From NCBI RefSeq assembly GCF_018398875.1, contig NZ_JAGWDK010000003.1:332649-396648 (forward strand): a stretch of 64,000 nt of DNA. Direction: 5' to 3'. The notes beneath the pieces are model-generated. The model did no database searches. It was not told where the DNA came from and saw nothing but the letters and a program-made list of their open reading frames with translations. The DNA is from Bradyrhizobium sp. sGM-13. GTDB taxonomy: Bacteria; Pseudomonadota; Alphaproteobacteria; Rhizobiales; Xanthobacteraceae. Positions 1-8,559 of this stretch are shown here, piece after piece (position 1 is the first letter of the stretch; every line of letters begins with the position of its first letter). The translations under genes and the position numbers were made by a program.

Positions 1-2
1 AT

Positions 3-656
3 ACCCGATCGGTGGGCGAGCGAAATACGATCACTCTGTCCATCGCAGCTACGCATGCGCTTTCCTTCACGTTTTTCCCCGAATGGATCCGGAACCACCT
101 GCGCTTTGAGGCCCTCGGCACCCTCAGCCTGGTTTCGGAGAGCATGGAAGCTTGCGAAGAGATCATGCTCGGCGGAGAGGTGCATTTCCTGCTGTGTCAC
201 TATCATCCAGAGGCGCCGACGCGTTTCGAACCCGACCGCTTCCAGAGCGTGCGGGTCGGCGATGATTGTCTGGTTCCCCTCTGTGCGCCCGACTCCGGCG
301 GGCGGCCTGCATGGCCGCTCTCCGACACATCGGCTCGACCGATACGCCTCCTCGCTTATAGTCATGCCTCCGGACTTGGCCGAATCCTCTCCGCCCATCA
401 GATGAGCCGGGATGCGATCGCGCAAATGGAGGCCGGCTTTACCTCACATCTCGCCGCAACGCTCATGACAATGGCGCGCGAAGGCCATGGGGTCGCGTGG
501 CTTCCACGAACATTGGCAAAACACGATCTGGAACAGGGACGGCTCGTTGGCGCCGGTCCACCGCAGTTCGATATACCGATAGAGATCAGATTATTCAGAT
601 CGCCCGACTGTCGGAATCACGCAGCAGACGAATTGTGGCATGCGTTAGCCCAATAG
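3..656 (+). CDS. LysR-type regulator, C-terminal part (cut by window edge)
   Basis: The reading frame is open to the left edge, so the N-terminal winged helix-turn-helix lies outside the window. The visible ~217 residues look like a LysR effector-binding domain. They include a stretch starting TLSIAATHALSFTFFPEW, a central segment reading out a negative score of ligand-site type (SMEACEEIMLGGEVHFLLCHY), and the late motif MAREGHGVAWLPRTLA, which matches the family's G-x-G-I-A-x-L-P region. It would act as a cytoplasmic DNA-binding regulator; its target and ligand cannot be read here. The next gene is convergent, so it gives no clue. Confidence 0.8.
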   Translation, partial: TRSVGERNTITLSIAATHALSFTFFPEWIRNHLRFEALGTLSLVSESMEACEEIMLGGEVHFLLCHYHPEAPTRFEPDRFQSVRVGDDCLVPLCAPDSGGRPAWPLSDTSARPIRLLAYSHASGLGRILSAHQMSRDAIAQMEAGFTSHLAATLMTMAREGHGVAWLPRTLAKHDLEQGRLVGAGPPQFDIPIEIRLFRSPDCRNHAADELWHALAQ

Positions 657-679
657 GCAGCTGTGTCGATACTCTCTCG

Positions 680-1429
680 TTACCTTCGCATAGACCAGAG
701 GATGGCGTTAGTGAGGAGCCGCTGGTAGCGGGAGTCCTGCCAGACTGACGGCTCGTGGCCCAGCGCCGTATAGAATACGCGTCCCTCGCCGTAGAGGCGG
801 GTCCATGCGAGAGGCCAACCATAGAAACGTTGATGCACGCCGGCCTTGCCGAGGTCCACCGAGCTTGGGTCGAGGCGCAGGAGCACGCTTGATCCACGGT
901 AGTCGAAGTCGCTGATTTGGTAGATCTCGTCCTCGATTTGCAATGAATTCCCGAGAAACGCCACCAGAGGATCGCTGGGATCAACCACCTCGATTTTCAC
1001 GGCCTGATGCCAGGGATGACCATTGAAGTAGCCGCCGATCAGATCGAGATAGTCCGGCCATGTGTAGAATGTGTCCGTCGCCGAATGAACACCGAGGAAC
1101 CCGCCGCCCGCGAGCACAAAGTCAAGAAGAGCTGTCTTTTGCGCGTCGTTCATCGGAAGCTCTCCGGTTGTGTAGAACATGACCGCGGCGTAGCTCTTGA
1201 GGTTCTCGGTGGAAAATTCAGATGTGTCTTCCGTTGCAGTGACTTCAAAGCCACCCGAATTGCTCCCAAGCTGCGTCAGGATCGCCTTGGAAAGCGCTAT
1301 GACATCATGCCGGTAGCCGGCAGAGTACGTGAAATAGAGGATGCGCGCTGGCGAGCGCTGCGCATGCGCGCCGAGTGGTCGAGCAGCCGCCGCGCCGCCA
1401 AGGAGCGCGATGAACTCACGTCGCCTCAC
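680..1429 (-). CDS. Secreted ThuA-like domain protein
   Basis: A protein of 249 residues with a twin-arginine-like signal (MRRREFIALLGGAAAARPLG) followed by a ThuA/trehalose-utilisation fold of the class I glutamine amidotransferase-like type. Visible family motifs are ILYFTYSAGYRHDV near residue 30, GGGFLGVHSATDTFY near 107, and GRVFYTALGHEPSVWQD near the C terminus. ThuA-like proteins are linked to sugar metabolism, but their reaction is unsettled. The signal suggests a periplasmic location. The start is GTG. It is convergent with the LysR fragment and has no operon partner visible here. Confidence 0.82.
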   Translation of the reverse strand: MRRREFIALLGGAAAARPLGAHAQRSPARILYFTYSAGYRHDVIALSKAILTQLGSNSGGFEVTATEDTSEFSTENLKSYAAVMFYTTGELPMNDAQKTALLDFVLAGGGFLGVHSATDTFYTWPDYLDLIGGYFNGHPWHQAVKIEVVDPSDPLVAFLGNSLQIEDEIYQISDFDYRGSSVLLRLDPSSVDLGKAGVHQRFYGWPLAWTRLYGEGRVFYTALGHEPSVWQDSRYQRLLTNAILWSMRR

Positions 1430-1656
1430 AATCCGCTCCCCGAAACCTAGGCAATCATGTGCTGCAAGAAGATTAGCACAGGTAAGCCCAGCGCTGGCTC
1501 TTTAGTCTCTCTGTCCTTGGGGCAGCATTGCGTTGCGCCTGCGGCGCTTGAATTCATGGCACGGCTCAAAACAATCTGGCTCGATCAGTCGTGAATTTGA
1601 TCTTATGGTCCCCTCGCCGAACGATGCCTCGGTCATTTTCAGCAGGGAGTTTCCGC

Positions 1657-2436
1657 TTGACCTCCGCAAAACCTGCGCCGCTCAACCGCCTCCGCCAGGC
1701 ATGGCGGGAGGGACGCCCGACTTTCGGCGCGATCGCGACCATTCCCTCGATCCAGACGGTGCAGATCATGGCGCGTTCCGGGATCGATTTTATCATCGTC
1801 GATCTCGAGCACGGCCCGATCGATCTCGGTTCGGCGCATGCGATGATCACGGCGACTTCTGGCACGCCCTGCGTGCCAATGGTGCGGATTGCCGCCAACG
1901 AGCCGTGGCTGGCGAAAGCGCCGATGGACCTTGGCGCGCTCGGAATCAATTTTCCGATGATCTGCAGCCGCACTGAGGCCGAAAAAGCCGTGCGTAGCGT
2001 GCGCTATCCACCGAACGGCGACCGGCTATGGGGCCCGTTCCATGCGCCGTTCCGCTGGGGCGTGTCGATGGCGGATTACATGGCGACTGCGGACGACGAC
2101 ATGATCTGCATGGTCACCATCGAACATGTCGAAGCGGTCGAGCGCATTGACGAGATCATGGCGACGCCGGGCATCGATGTCGCCGTGATCGGCCCCGGCG
2201 ACCTCGCCACCTCCATCAACAAGCGCGGCCTGCCCGATGATCCCGAGGTGGTGGCGCTGATGAAGCGCGCCGAGGAAGGCATCCTCAGAAGTGGCGTACC
2301 AATCGGCGGCGTCGCGCGCACGGCCGAGCAAGCCAACAAGTTGATCGACCGCGGCTACGTCGCGCTGGCGCTCGGCTTCGACTGGTCGCTGTTCCAGCGC
2401 GGCATCGCGGCAACCTTTGAAGGGATCAAGCGATAG
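1657..2436 (+). CDS. HpcH/HpaI aldolase family protein
   Basis: A class II, metal-dependent aldolase of the 2-keto-3-deoxy acid type (HpaI/GarL family), cytoplasmic, cleaving or forming 2-oxo acids with pyruvate. Motifs: FIIVDLEHGPIDLG (family Asp/Glu-His region), RYPPNGDRLWGP (substrate loop), and VTIEHVEAVERIDEI followed by GIDVAVIGPGDLATS (metal-binding Glu and Asp). A longer frame begins at 1591. I prefer the TTG at 1657 because AGGGAG lies seven bases upstream and the resulting start, MTSAKPAPLNRLRQAW, fits the family, giving 259 residues. The physiological substrate is unknown. Confidence 0.85.
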   Translation: MTSAKPAPLNRLRQAWREGRPTFGAIATIPSIQTVQIMARSGIDFIIVDLEHGPIDLGSAHAMITATSGTPCVPMVRIAANEPWLAKAPMDLGALGINFPMICSRTEAEKAVRSVRYPPNGDRLWGPFHAPFRWGVSMADYMATADDDMICMVTIEHVEAVERIDEIMATPGIDVAVIGPGDLATSINKRGLPDDPEVVALMKRAEEGILRSGVPIGGVARTAEQANKLIDRGYVALALGFDWSLFQRGIAATFEGIKR

Positions 2437-2637
2437 GTGCCGAGACGGCGGCAAGCCCTTCAAAGCTCTCGGGGTTTACCGGGTTCCTCGGGGGCCGCGG
2501 CGCCGGCAAACCCGGGCGATCCGGATACGAACCTCATGGCGTCAAAGCGCCTTGTTCGTGCTAGATGAGGTGCTGGCAGGTTGCCAGGCGGCCTGCCGGC
2601 TTTTTGATTGATCTTTTGCGGAAACGCGGGCGGAGCG

Positions 2638-3417
2638 ATGCGCGGAACGGTTCGAAAAATCACACTACCGCGCCGTTTGGTCGCCGACCTCATGCACGCC
2701 TCGAACGGCGTGCCCTTTGTTTCGCTCTCGCGTCCCCTCAATATTCGAGCCCTGCAGGAAGCCCGCGCGCAGGCCGCCCAGCGGCCGGGCTGGGCTGCGA
2801 TTTTCGTCAAGGCGTTCGCGCTGGTGGCCAAGGAACAACCGATCCTGCGCACCCTCTACGTCAAATGGCCGATGCCGGCCTTCTACGAACTGCCGCGCAG
2901 CGTCGCGATGGTGGCGATCGCCCGGATCGAGGACGGCCAGGATTGCGTGCTGCCGCAGAAGGTCGCCGCGCCCGACGAAATGCCGCTTGCCGAGGTTGAC
3001 GCCCTGATCCGGCACGCCAAGGTGGCGCCGATCGACGAGGTGCCGGCGTTCCGGAAGATCCTGCGAACCACGCGGCTGCCGCTGCCATTGCGACGGCTGT
3101 TCTGGGCGGTCGGGCTGAATTTCGGCCGCCAGCGGGCCAATTATTTCGGTAGTTTTGGGGTCACCTCGGTGGCCGCCTACGGCGCAGGCCAGCTCCATGC
3201 CATCAGCCCCGGACCCTTTGTCCTGAGCTATGGGGTTGAAAAGCCCGACCAGACCGTCGATGTCGTCTTGCGCTGGGATCACCGGATTACCGATGCCGCC
3301 CCGATGGCCAAGGCATTGAATCGGCTGGAACAGGTACTGAACGGCGAAATATCAGCCGAATTGCGGGCCAACCGGCAGCAAACCGAGCCCAAACCGGTCC
3401 GCGCGGTCGCGACTTGA
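2638..3417 (+). CDS. Orphan 2-oxoacid dehydrogenase E2-like acyltransferase
   Basis: About 259 residues resembling only the catalytic domain of dihydrolipoyl acyltransferases. It starts MRGTVRKITLPRRLVADLMHAS and ends with WDHRITDAAPMAKALNRLEQ, the counterpart of the E2 DHRxxDG active site. The His and Asp are kept but the Gly is Ala. No lipoyl domain or E1/E3-binding domain precedes it, and no dehydrogenase genes are nearby, so it is unlikely to belong to a classical complex. It may acylate a carrier or small molecule. Start ATG 2638 is preferred over GTG/TTG-type starts further up because GGAGCG lies next to it. Confidence 0.72.
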   Translation: MRGTVRKITLPRRLVADLMHASNGVPFVSLSRPLNIRALQEARAQAAQRPGWAAIFVKAFALVAKEQPILRTLYVKWPMPAFYELPRSVAMVAIARIEDGQDCVLPQKVAAPDEMPLAEVDALIRHAKVAPIDEVPAFRKILRTTRLPLPLRRLFWAVGLNFGRQRANYFGSFGVTSVAAYGAGQLHAISPGPFVLSYGVEKPDQTVDVVLRWDHRITDAAPMAKALNRLEQVLNGEISAELRANRQQTEPKPVRAVAT

Positions 3418-3435
3418 CGGCGTCTTCTGTGGGCT

Positions 3436-3553
3436 GTCATTCCGGGATGGTCCGAAGGACCAGACCTCAGGTGTGCAATTGCACACCGGGGAATCTCGAG
3501 ATTCTCAGGGGCGCAAGAGCGCCCCATAGTTCGCTTCGCGCCCCGGAATGACG
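3436..3553. repeat. Dispersed intergenic hairpin repeat, family A copy 1
   Basis: It begins GTCATTCCGGGATGGTCC and ends with the inverted form CCCCGGAATGAC. It contains the hairpins GGTCCGAAGGACC, GAATCTCGAGATTC and GGGGCGCAAGAGCGCCCC. Three further copies occur at 19074-19175, 29664-29763 and 31628-31706. This copy runs in the opposite orientation to those and carries an extra palindrome, GGTGTGCAATTGCACACC. Bradyrhizobium genomes carry many such elements. It could end transcription between the acyltransferase and rpsD. Confidence 0.8.
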
Positions 3554-3575
3554 GAGGTCTCGGAGGCTCTTTTCG

Positions 3576-3604
3576 TTGACAGAACGGCGGTTTCTCCCTA
3601 AGAA
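3576..3604 (+). promoter_or_regulatory. Housekeeping promoter for rpsD
   Basis: TTGACA at 3576-3581, a 17-base spacer, then TAAGAA at 3599-3604, matching the sigma-70 consensus well. It lies just after the repeat and about 150 bases before rpsD, with no competing gene between. Confidence 0.6.
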
Positions 3605-3754
3605 CCCGCTTGCTCGCGGGCCGGTTTCGGCCCGCGATGCGTTTCGCGACCCGTGGTCCTCCCCGAGCTTTCGAGGCGGACCTGTCGGCCCCGGCAACCC
3701 CGGTGCACAGGAGGGCGCGTTTCCTCAACACTCAAACTCTATGCAGAGGACGCG

Positions 3755-4372
3755 ATGACAAAGCGCAGTGAGGCGAAATACAAGATCGATCGCCGTATGG
3801 GTCAGAATATCTGGGGCCGCCCGAAGAGCCCCGTGAACCGCCGGGAATACGGCCCCGGCCAGCACGGCCAGCGCCGCAAGGGCAAGCTGTCCGACTTCGG
3901 CGTCCAGCTCCGCGCCAAGCAGAAGCTTAAAGGTTACTACGCCAACATTTCCGAGCGTCAGTTCCACGGCATCTATGTCGAGGCCGGCCGGATGAAGGGC
4001 GACACCGGTGAGAACCTGATCGGCCTCTTGGAGCGCCGTCTCGACACCGTGGTCTATCGCGCCAAGTTCGTCGCCACGATGTTCGCCGCGCGCCAATTCA
4101 TCAACCACGGCCACATCAAGGTGAACGGCCGCCGGGTCAATATTCCGAGCTACAAGCTCAAGCCCGGCGACGTCGTCGAGGTCAAGGAATCCTCCAAGCA
4201 GCTCACTCCCGTTCTGGAAGCAAGCCAGCTCGGCGAGCGCGATGTGCCCGACTTCATCGAGACCGATCACTCCAAGATGACGGCGAAGTTCACCCGCATC
4301 CCCGCCCTGTCGGACGTGCCGTTCGCAGTGCAGATGGAGCCGCATCTGATCGTCGAATTCTATTCGCGCTGA
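3755..4372 (+). CDS. rpsD: 30S ribosomal protein S4
   Basis: 205 residues, the normal length for alphaproteobacterial S4, a primary 16S rRNA-binding protein of the small subunit. It begins [18 protein letters not shown] and shows [14 protein letters not shown], the basic rRNA-binding body, and an S4 RNA-binding domain around residues 95-155 ([17 protein letters not shown] ... [18 protein letters not shown]). The frame is open further upstream from 3653, but ATG 3755 follows AGAGGA and gives the conserved start. The gene stands alone between a strong promoter and a terminator, which fits a monocistronic unit. Confidence 0.98.
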   Translation: MTKRSEAKYKIDRRMGQNIWGRPKSPVNRREYGPGQHGQRRKGKLSDFGVQLRAKQKLKGYYANISERQFHGIYVEAGRMKGDTGENLIGLLERRLDTVVYRAKFVATMFAARQFINHGHIKVNGRRVNIPSYKLKPGDVVEVKESSKQLTPVLEASQLGERDVPDFIETDHSKMTAKFTRIPALSDVPFAVQMEPHLIVEFYSR

Positions 4373-4395
4373 TCGGTTTTCAGTTACGAGATATC

Positions 4396-4425
4396 AAAGG
4401 CCCCGGTTTTGCCGGGGCCTTTTTG
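4396..4425 (+). terminator. Rho-independent terminator of rpsD
   Basis: AAAGGCCCCGG, a short TTTTG loop, then CCGGGGCCTTT followed by further T residues: an 11-bp stem 24 bases after the rpsD stop. Confidence 0.9.
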
Positions 4426-4487
4426 TATGCGAGTATGGCGTTCTCTACGCCGAGCCTCGCCGTGGGCTTGAACCAAGCGGGATCAAC

Positions 4488-5633
4488 ATGCGCTTGCGCG
4501 ACTGCCACAACTTTCATGACTTCCGCAGGCTGGCCCGACGACGGCTGCCCGGCCCTATCTTCGATTACATCGATGGCGCGGCTGACGACGAGGTGACCCA
4601 TCGCCGGAACACCGCAAGTTTCGAGCGCTGTGACCTGGTACCCAATGTGCTGCGCGGCGTCGAGCACATCGATATGTCGGTGACGGTGCTGGGCCAGAAG
4701 CTCGCGATGCCGATCTATTGCTCTCCGACCGCACTGCAACGCCTATTCCACCATACCGGCGAACGCGCCGTCGCCGCCGCTGCGGCGAAGTACGGCACGA
4801 TGTTCGGCGTATCGTCGCTCGGCACGGTAAGCCTCGAGGAACTGCGCAAGGCGCACGACACGCCGCAGGTCTATCAATTCTACTATCACCGGGATCGCAG
4901 TCTCAACCGCGCGATGATGCAACGTGCGAAAGAAGCCGGCGTCCAGGTGATGATGCTCACCGTCGACAGCATCACGGGCGGCAACCGCGAGCGCGACAAG
5001 CGCACCGGCTTTTCGATTCCATTTCGGCTGACCCTTGCCGGGATGTACCAGTTCGGGATCAAGCCGGCCTGGGGCATCAATTATCTCACGCATGAGCGGT
5101 TTAAGCTTCCGCAACTGGACCAGCACGTCGACATGGGCAGCGGCGCGCTGTCGATCTCCAAATATTTCACCGAGATGCTGGATCCTTCGATGAACTGGGA
5201 CGATGTGGCTGAAATGGTCCGGCTATGGAACGGGCAATTCTGCCTGAAGGGCGTCATGTCAGTGGCGGACGCCAGGCGCGCCGTCGAGATCGGTTGCACC
5301 GGCATCGTATTGTCCAATCATGGCGGCCGGCAATTGGACGGTTCACGCGCGCCATTCGACCAATTGGCCGAAATCGTGGATGCCGTCGGCGATCGAATTG
5401 ACGTGATCATGGACGGCGGAATTCAGCGGGGCACCCATGTCTTGAAGGCGTTGTCGCTTGGAGCCAAGGCTGTAGGCGTTGGACGCTATTACCTTTATCC
5501 TCTCGCGGCGGCCGGCCAGGCTGGCGTCGAGCGGGCTCTCGACCTGATGCGGTCGGAACTCGAGCGGGGAATGAAGCTGATGGGATGCACTGCGATCAAT
5601 CAGCTCTCTCGCGAAAATCTGCGGTTCAGATAA
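4488..5633 (+). CDS. FMN-dependent alpha-hydroxy-acid oxidase/dehydrogenase
   Basis: 381 residues of the glycolate oxidase / L-lactate dehydrogenase (LldD) family, which oxidises 2-hydroxy acids to 2-oxo acids using FMN. Motifs: PGPIFDYIDGAADDE near the start, MPIYCSPTALQRLFH (FMN binding), VMMLTVDSITGGNRERD, and the active-site signature SNHGGRQLDGS with the catalytic His at residue 278, followed by VIMDGGIQRGTHVLKAL and GVGRYYLYPLAA. The substrate could be lactate, glycolate or mandelate; sequence alone does not decide. The threonine aldolase gene follows 41 bases on, so the two may share a transcript. Confidence 0.9.
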   Translation: MRLRDCHNFHDFRRLARRRLPGPIFDYIDGAADDEVTHRRNTASFERCDLVPNVLRGVEHIDMSVTVLGQKLAMPIYCSPTALQRLFHHTGERAVAAAAAKYGTMFGVSSLGTVSLEELRKAHDTPQVYQFYYHRDRSLNRAMMQRAKEAGVQVMMLTVDSITGGNRERDKRTGFSIPFRLTLAGMYQFGIKPAWGINYLTHERFKLPQLDQHVDMGSGALSISKYFTEMLDPSMNWDDVAEMVRLWNGQFCLKGVMSVADARRAVEIGCTGIVLSNHGGRQLDGSRAPFDQLAEIVDAVGDRIDVIMDGGIQRGTHVLKALSLGAKAVGVGRYYLYPLAAAGQAGVERALDLMRSELERGMKLMGCTAINQLSRENLRFR

Positions 5634-5674
5634 TTTCTGTCCCGCCATCAAGTCAAAAGAGACGAGAAACTGCC

Positions 5675-6742
5675 ATGCACTACACCCCTGCCCCGCGCGA
5701 TCCCAAGGCCGATCCCATCCGCATCAACCTGTTGTCGGACACCCAGACGCGACCGACGCCCGCGATGCGCGAGGCGATGGCGCGGGCGGAAGTCGGCGAC
5801 GAGCAGATCGGCGACGACCCGACGGTGAATCTGCTGTGCGAGCGCGTGGCTGACCTGCTCGGCAAGGAAGCCGCCGTGTTCATGCCGTCAGGCACTATGT
5901 GCAACGTCTCTGCCACCCTCGCCCATTGCCGGCCGGGCGATGAAATTCTGGCCCATGCCACCGCGCATATCATTGCCCGCGAAGGCGGCGCACACGCCGC
6001 GCTCGGCGGATTCCAGATCATGCCGCTGCCGGGCGATGACGGGCAATTCACGCCCGAAACGTTCCGCGCCGCGCTGCACCCGCGCTCGCGCTACCAGCCG
6101 CCGCAGACCGTCGTCAGCGTCGAGCAAACCGCCAATATCGGCGGCGGCACGATCTGGAAGAAGGCGGCGCTGGATGAAATCGTCGAGATCGCCAAGGCGC
6201 ATGGGCTGATCACCCATATGGATGGCGCGCGGCTGTTGAACGCTTGCGTCGCCACAAAAATATCGGCGCGCGACATGGCCGCGGGCTGGGATTCGGCCTG
6301 GATCGATTTCTCCAAGGGCCTCGGCGCGCCGATCGGCGGCGTGATTGCGGGGTCGCGCACCTTCATCGACGACGTCTGGCGCTGGAAGCAGCGCCTCGGC
6401 GGCTCGATGCGGCAGGCCGGCATTTGTGCCGCGGCCTGCGTCTATGCGCTCGACCATCACGTCGACCGCCTCGCCGACGATCACGCCAATGCCCGCGCGC
6501 TGGCGCGGGGGCTGTCGCAGATCGACGGCATCGAGGTGCAAGAGCCTGAGACCAACCTGGTGTTCTTCAAGCCTGATAGAGCCGGCATCGCGGGCGACAA
6601 AATGGTCGAAGCCTTGCGCAAACGCGGCGTGCTGCTCGCGATGATGGACGGTCGCATTCGCGCCTGCACGCATCTCGACGTCAGTGCTGCGATGATCGAG
6701 GAGACGGTCGGGCTGGTGCGCGAGATCGTACGCGGCGCGTGA
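5675..6742 (+). CDS. Threonine aldolase family PLP enzyme
   Basis: 355 residues of the beta-eliminating lyase / low-specificity threonine aldolase family, cleaving L-threonine or related beta-hydroxy amino acids to glycine and an aldehyde. Motifs: INLLSDTQTRPTPAMREAM (N-terminal family signature), VGDEQIGDDPTVN, FMPSGTMCN, HMDGARLLNA, and DFSKGLGAPIGG with the PLP lysine at K214. An upstream in-frame start at 5585 would overlap the preceding gene; ATG 5675 gives the conserved N terminus. It is downstream of, and probably cotranscribed with, the hydroxyacid oxidase. Confidence 0.9.
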   Translation: MHYTPAPRDPKADPIRINLLSDTQTRPTPAMREAMARAEVGDEQIGDDPTVNLLCERVADLLGKEAAVFMPSGTMCNVSATLAHCRPGDEILAHATAHIIAREGGAHAALGGFQIMPLPGDDGQFTPETFRAALHPRSRYQPPQTVVSVEQTANIGGGTIWKKAALDEIVEIAKAHGLITHMDGARLLNACVATKISARDMAAGWDSAWIDFSKGLGAPIGGVIAGSRTFIDDVWRWKQRLGGSMRQAGICAAACVYALDHHVDRLADDHANARALARGLSQIDGIEVQEPETNLVFFKPDRAGIAGDKMVEALRKRGVLLAMMDGRIRACTHLDVSAAMIEETVGLVREIVRGA

Positions 6743-6767
6743 GAAGCGTCAGCCCGAGGCCGTAAAC

Positions 6768-8324
6768 TTAGGCAACGGCTGATGTGCGCGCCCGCCACAG
6801 CACGCTGCCGAGCAGCAGATACACTGCGCCCGTCCACATGGCCTGCCAGTTCTGGAAGCCTTCGTTGAAGACGATATAGACCGCCGCCAAGGCGAAGAGT
6901 CCGGCAAACACGGCCTCAGAGAGCGGCCGCTCGCCGGATTTCGAACCGTTGAGAAACGCCAACGTCCAGAACGGCACCACGGCCATGGTCAGGGCGGCGA
7001 ACGGGAAATCGCGCCAGCGCGCGTCGAATATCAGGCTGAGCGCGGTCTGCGCGGCGATGAGCGTCGTCACGATCAGGGTCACGCCCAGTATGTTGCTCAT
7101 GAACAAAGGGGTCAGGCCCTTGCGCGGCCCCAACACTTCAAGAAACGCCGGAAGCTCCCGCCCCGACATCAGCGCGTAGGTGGCCAGCAGCGGCGCTGTC
7201 ACTGCCGCCGTCAGCAGAAAACCCTGAACTAGCCAGCCGCCGAGGCCGTAGCTTTCCTGGAGCATCTTGTCGATGCTGATGCCCAGCAAGATCCCGCCAG
7301 CGGTCGCGGATGCGGCGACCGCGGCCCACGATGCCAACGGCGCCGCGGCCTGCTGGCGCTTCCGCGTGAACCCGGCAACTGCGAATACACAGAGGCAAAG
7401 CAGCAGCCCGCCTGCCATCTGCAGCTTCCAGAACGGGTAATTGCTGATGGCCACGCCGGCCGGATATTTCAGCTTGCGTTCGGCCCCGTCGAACAGTCCC
7501 CAATAGCCCCCCACCGTTCCTTCCCAGCGCCGCTTCCACGGCTCGTCATAGGCCTCGAACAAATTGACGCGAAAATTGTCGCGCCGTGCCCGCTCGAGAA
7601 TCTCGGAAATGAAACGTGCCTGGTTGACGCGGGACGCCAGCGCGCCGTCGCGCATCCGCCCGTGGCTTGGCCAACCGGTCTCACCGATCAAAATCTCCTT
7701 GCCGGGAAAGGCTGCCGCCACTTGCTTGCGTATCTCATCCACATGCGCGGCTGCATCCTCGGCGCGCGGGGGAATGTCCTCCCAATAGGGCAGGAAATGG
7801 GCGGTAACGAAATCGACATCGGCGCCTACCTCGCGGTAGCGCAGCCAGAATTCCCAGACATCGGCATAGGTCACCGGAATGTCCACGCGCGGCTTGACCG
7901 ACTGGATCGTTTGACGAAGGTCGCCGACCGTCATGTCGCCGCGCAGCAGCACTTCGCTGCCGACGATGAGCGCTGCGACCGTGCCGGGATGATCCTTGAC
8001 CAACGAGACCGCAATGTCGGCGAGTTGCGCGTTCTTCGCGCGATCACGCCCGATCCACACGCCAAGCAGAACCTTCAATCCGACCCTGGACGCAAGCTCG
8101 GGCACCTTGTCCAGCCCGTTGTCGATGGAATAGGTGCGGATGCATTTGGAGACCTTGGCAAGCTCCTGCAGATCCTCCGCGATCTGCTCCGGCTTGACGA
8201 TGAGCGTCGGATCGTGCGGCGTTTGATCGTTGCGGAACGGCGCGTAGGAAACGCATTCCAGCTTCGATGCATCATCGATCGGCGCACGCGTCAGCGCTAC
8301 CGGCGCGGCCAGCCACCACCACAC
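6768..8324 (-). CDS. GH17-like beta-glucan-active membrane protein
   Basis: 518 residues from the only canonical start (GTG). Residues 20-300 form a GH17-type barrel: IVGSEVLLRG carries the likely acid/base E124 and ILIGETGWPSHGR the nucleophile E215. The C-terminal ~200 residues contain several hydrophobic segments. Rhizobial relatives are annotated as beta-(1-3)/(1-6) glucan synthases or transglycosylases acting on periplasmic cyclic glucans. Upstream in the same frame, about 25 more codons up to a stop at 8421-8423 would encode a hydrophobic stretch (PLALLFLSLGIVVAV) that completes an N-terminal membrane anchor, but they contain no ATG, GTG or TTG. The true start is therefore uncertain. 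Confidence 0.8.
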   Translation of the reverse strand: MWWWLAAPVALTRAPIDDASKLECVSYAPFRNDQTPHDPTLIVKPEQIAEDLQELAKVSKCIRTYSIDNGLDKVPELASRVGLKVLLGVWIGRDRAKNAQLADIAVSLVKDHPGTVAALIVGSEVLLRGDMTVGDLRQTIQSVKPRVDIPVTYADVWEFWLRYREVGADVDFVTAHFLPYWEDIPPRAEDAAAHVDEIRKQVAAAFPGKEILIGETGWPSHGRMRDGALASRVNQARFISEILERARRDNFRVNLFEAYDEPWKRRWEGTVGGYWGLFDGAERKLKYPAGVAISNYPFWKLQMAGGLLLCLCVFAVAGFTRKRQQAAAPLASWAAVAASATAGGILLGISIDKMLQESYGLGGWLVQGFLLTAAVTAPLLATYALMSGRELPAFLEVLGPRKGLTPLFMSNILGVTLIVTTLIAAQTALSLIFDARWRDFPFAALTMAVVPFWTLAFLNGSKSGERPLSEAVFAGLFALAAVYIVFNEGFQNWQAMWTGAVYLLLGSVLWRARTSAVA

Positions 8325-8559
8325 CGCGACAACGATGCCGAGCGATAGAAATAAAAGCGCCAGCGGCGTTCGAAAGCCGATTGGTCCTGCTCCCCTAATA
8401 GGACGAATGGATGAGCCTGTTTAGCCGTGCGCGGCAGGCATGTCGACCCGCTGGTCACACCATCTGTACAATTGCGCGAGAGTACGGAAACGGCGATATT
8501 GAGCCGTTCAAAAGTGAGTTTTGTTTGCGCAAAATTGATCGCGCCTGACGAGTAAACTG

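Noticed and set aside
1007..1450. 147-codon plus-strand frame
   Set aside because: It is antisense to the ThuA-like gene, whose motifs are clear.
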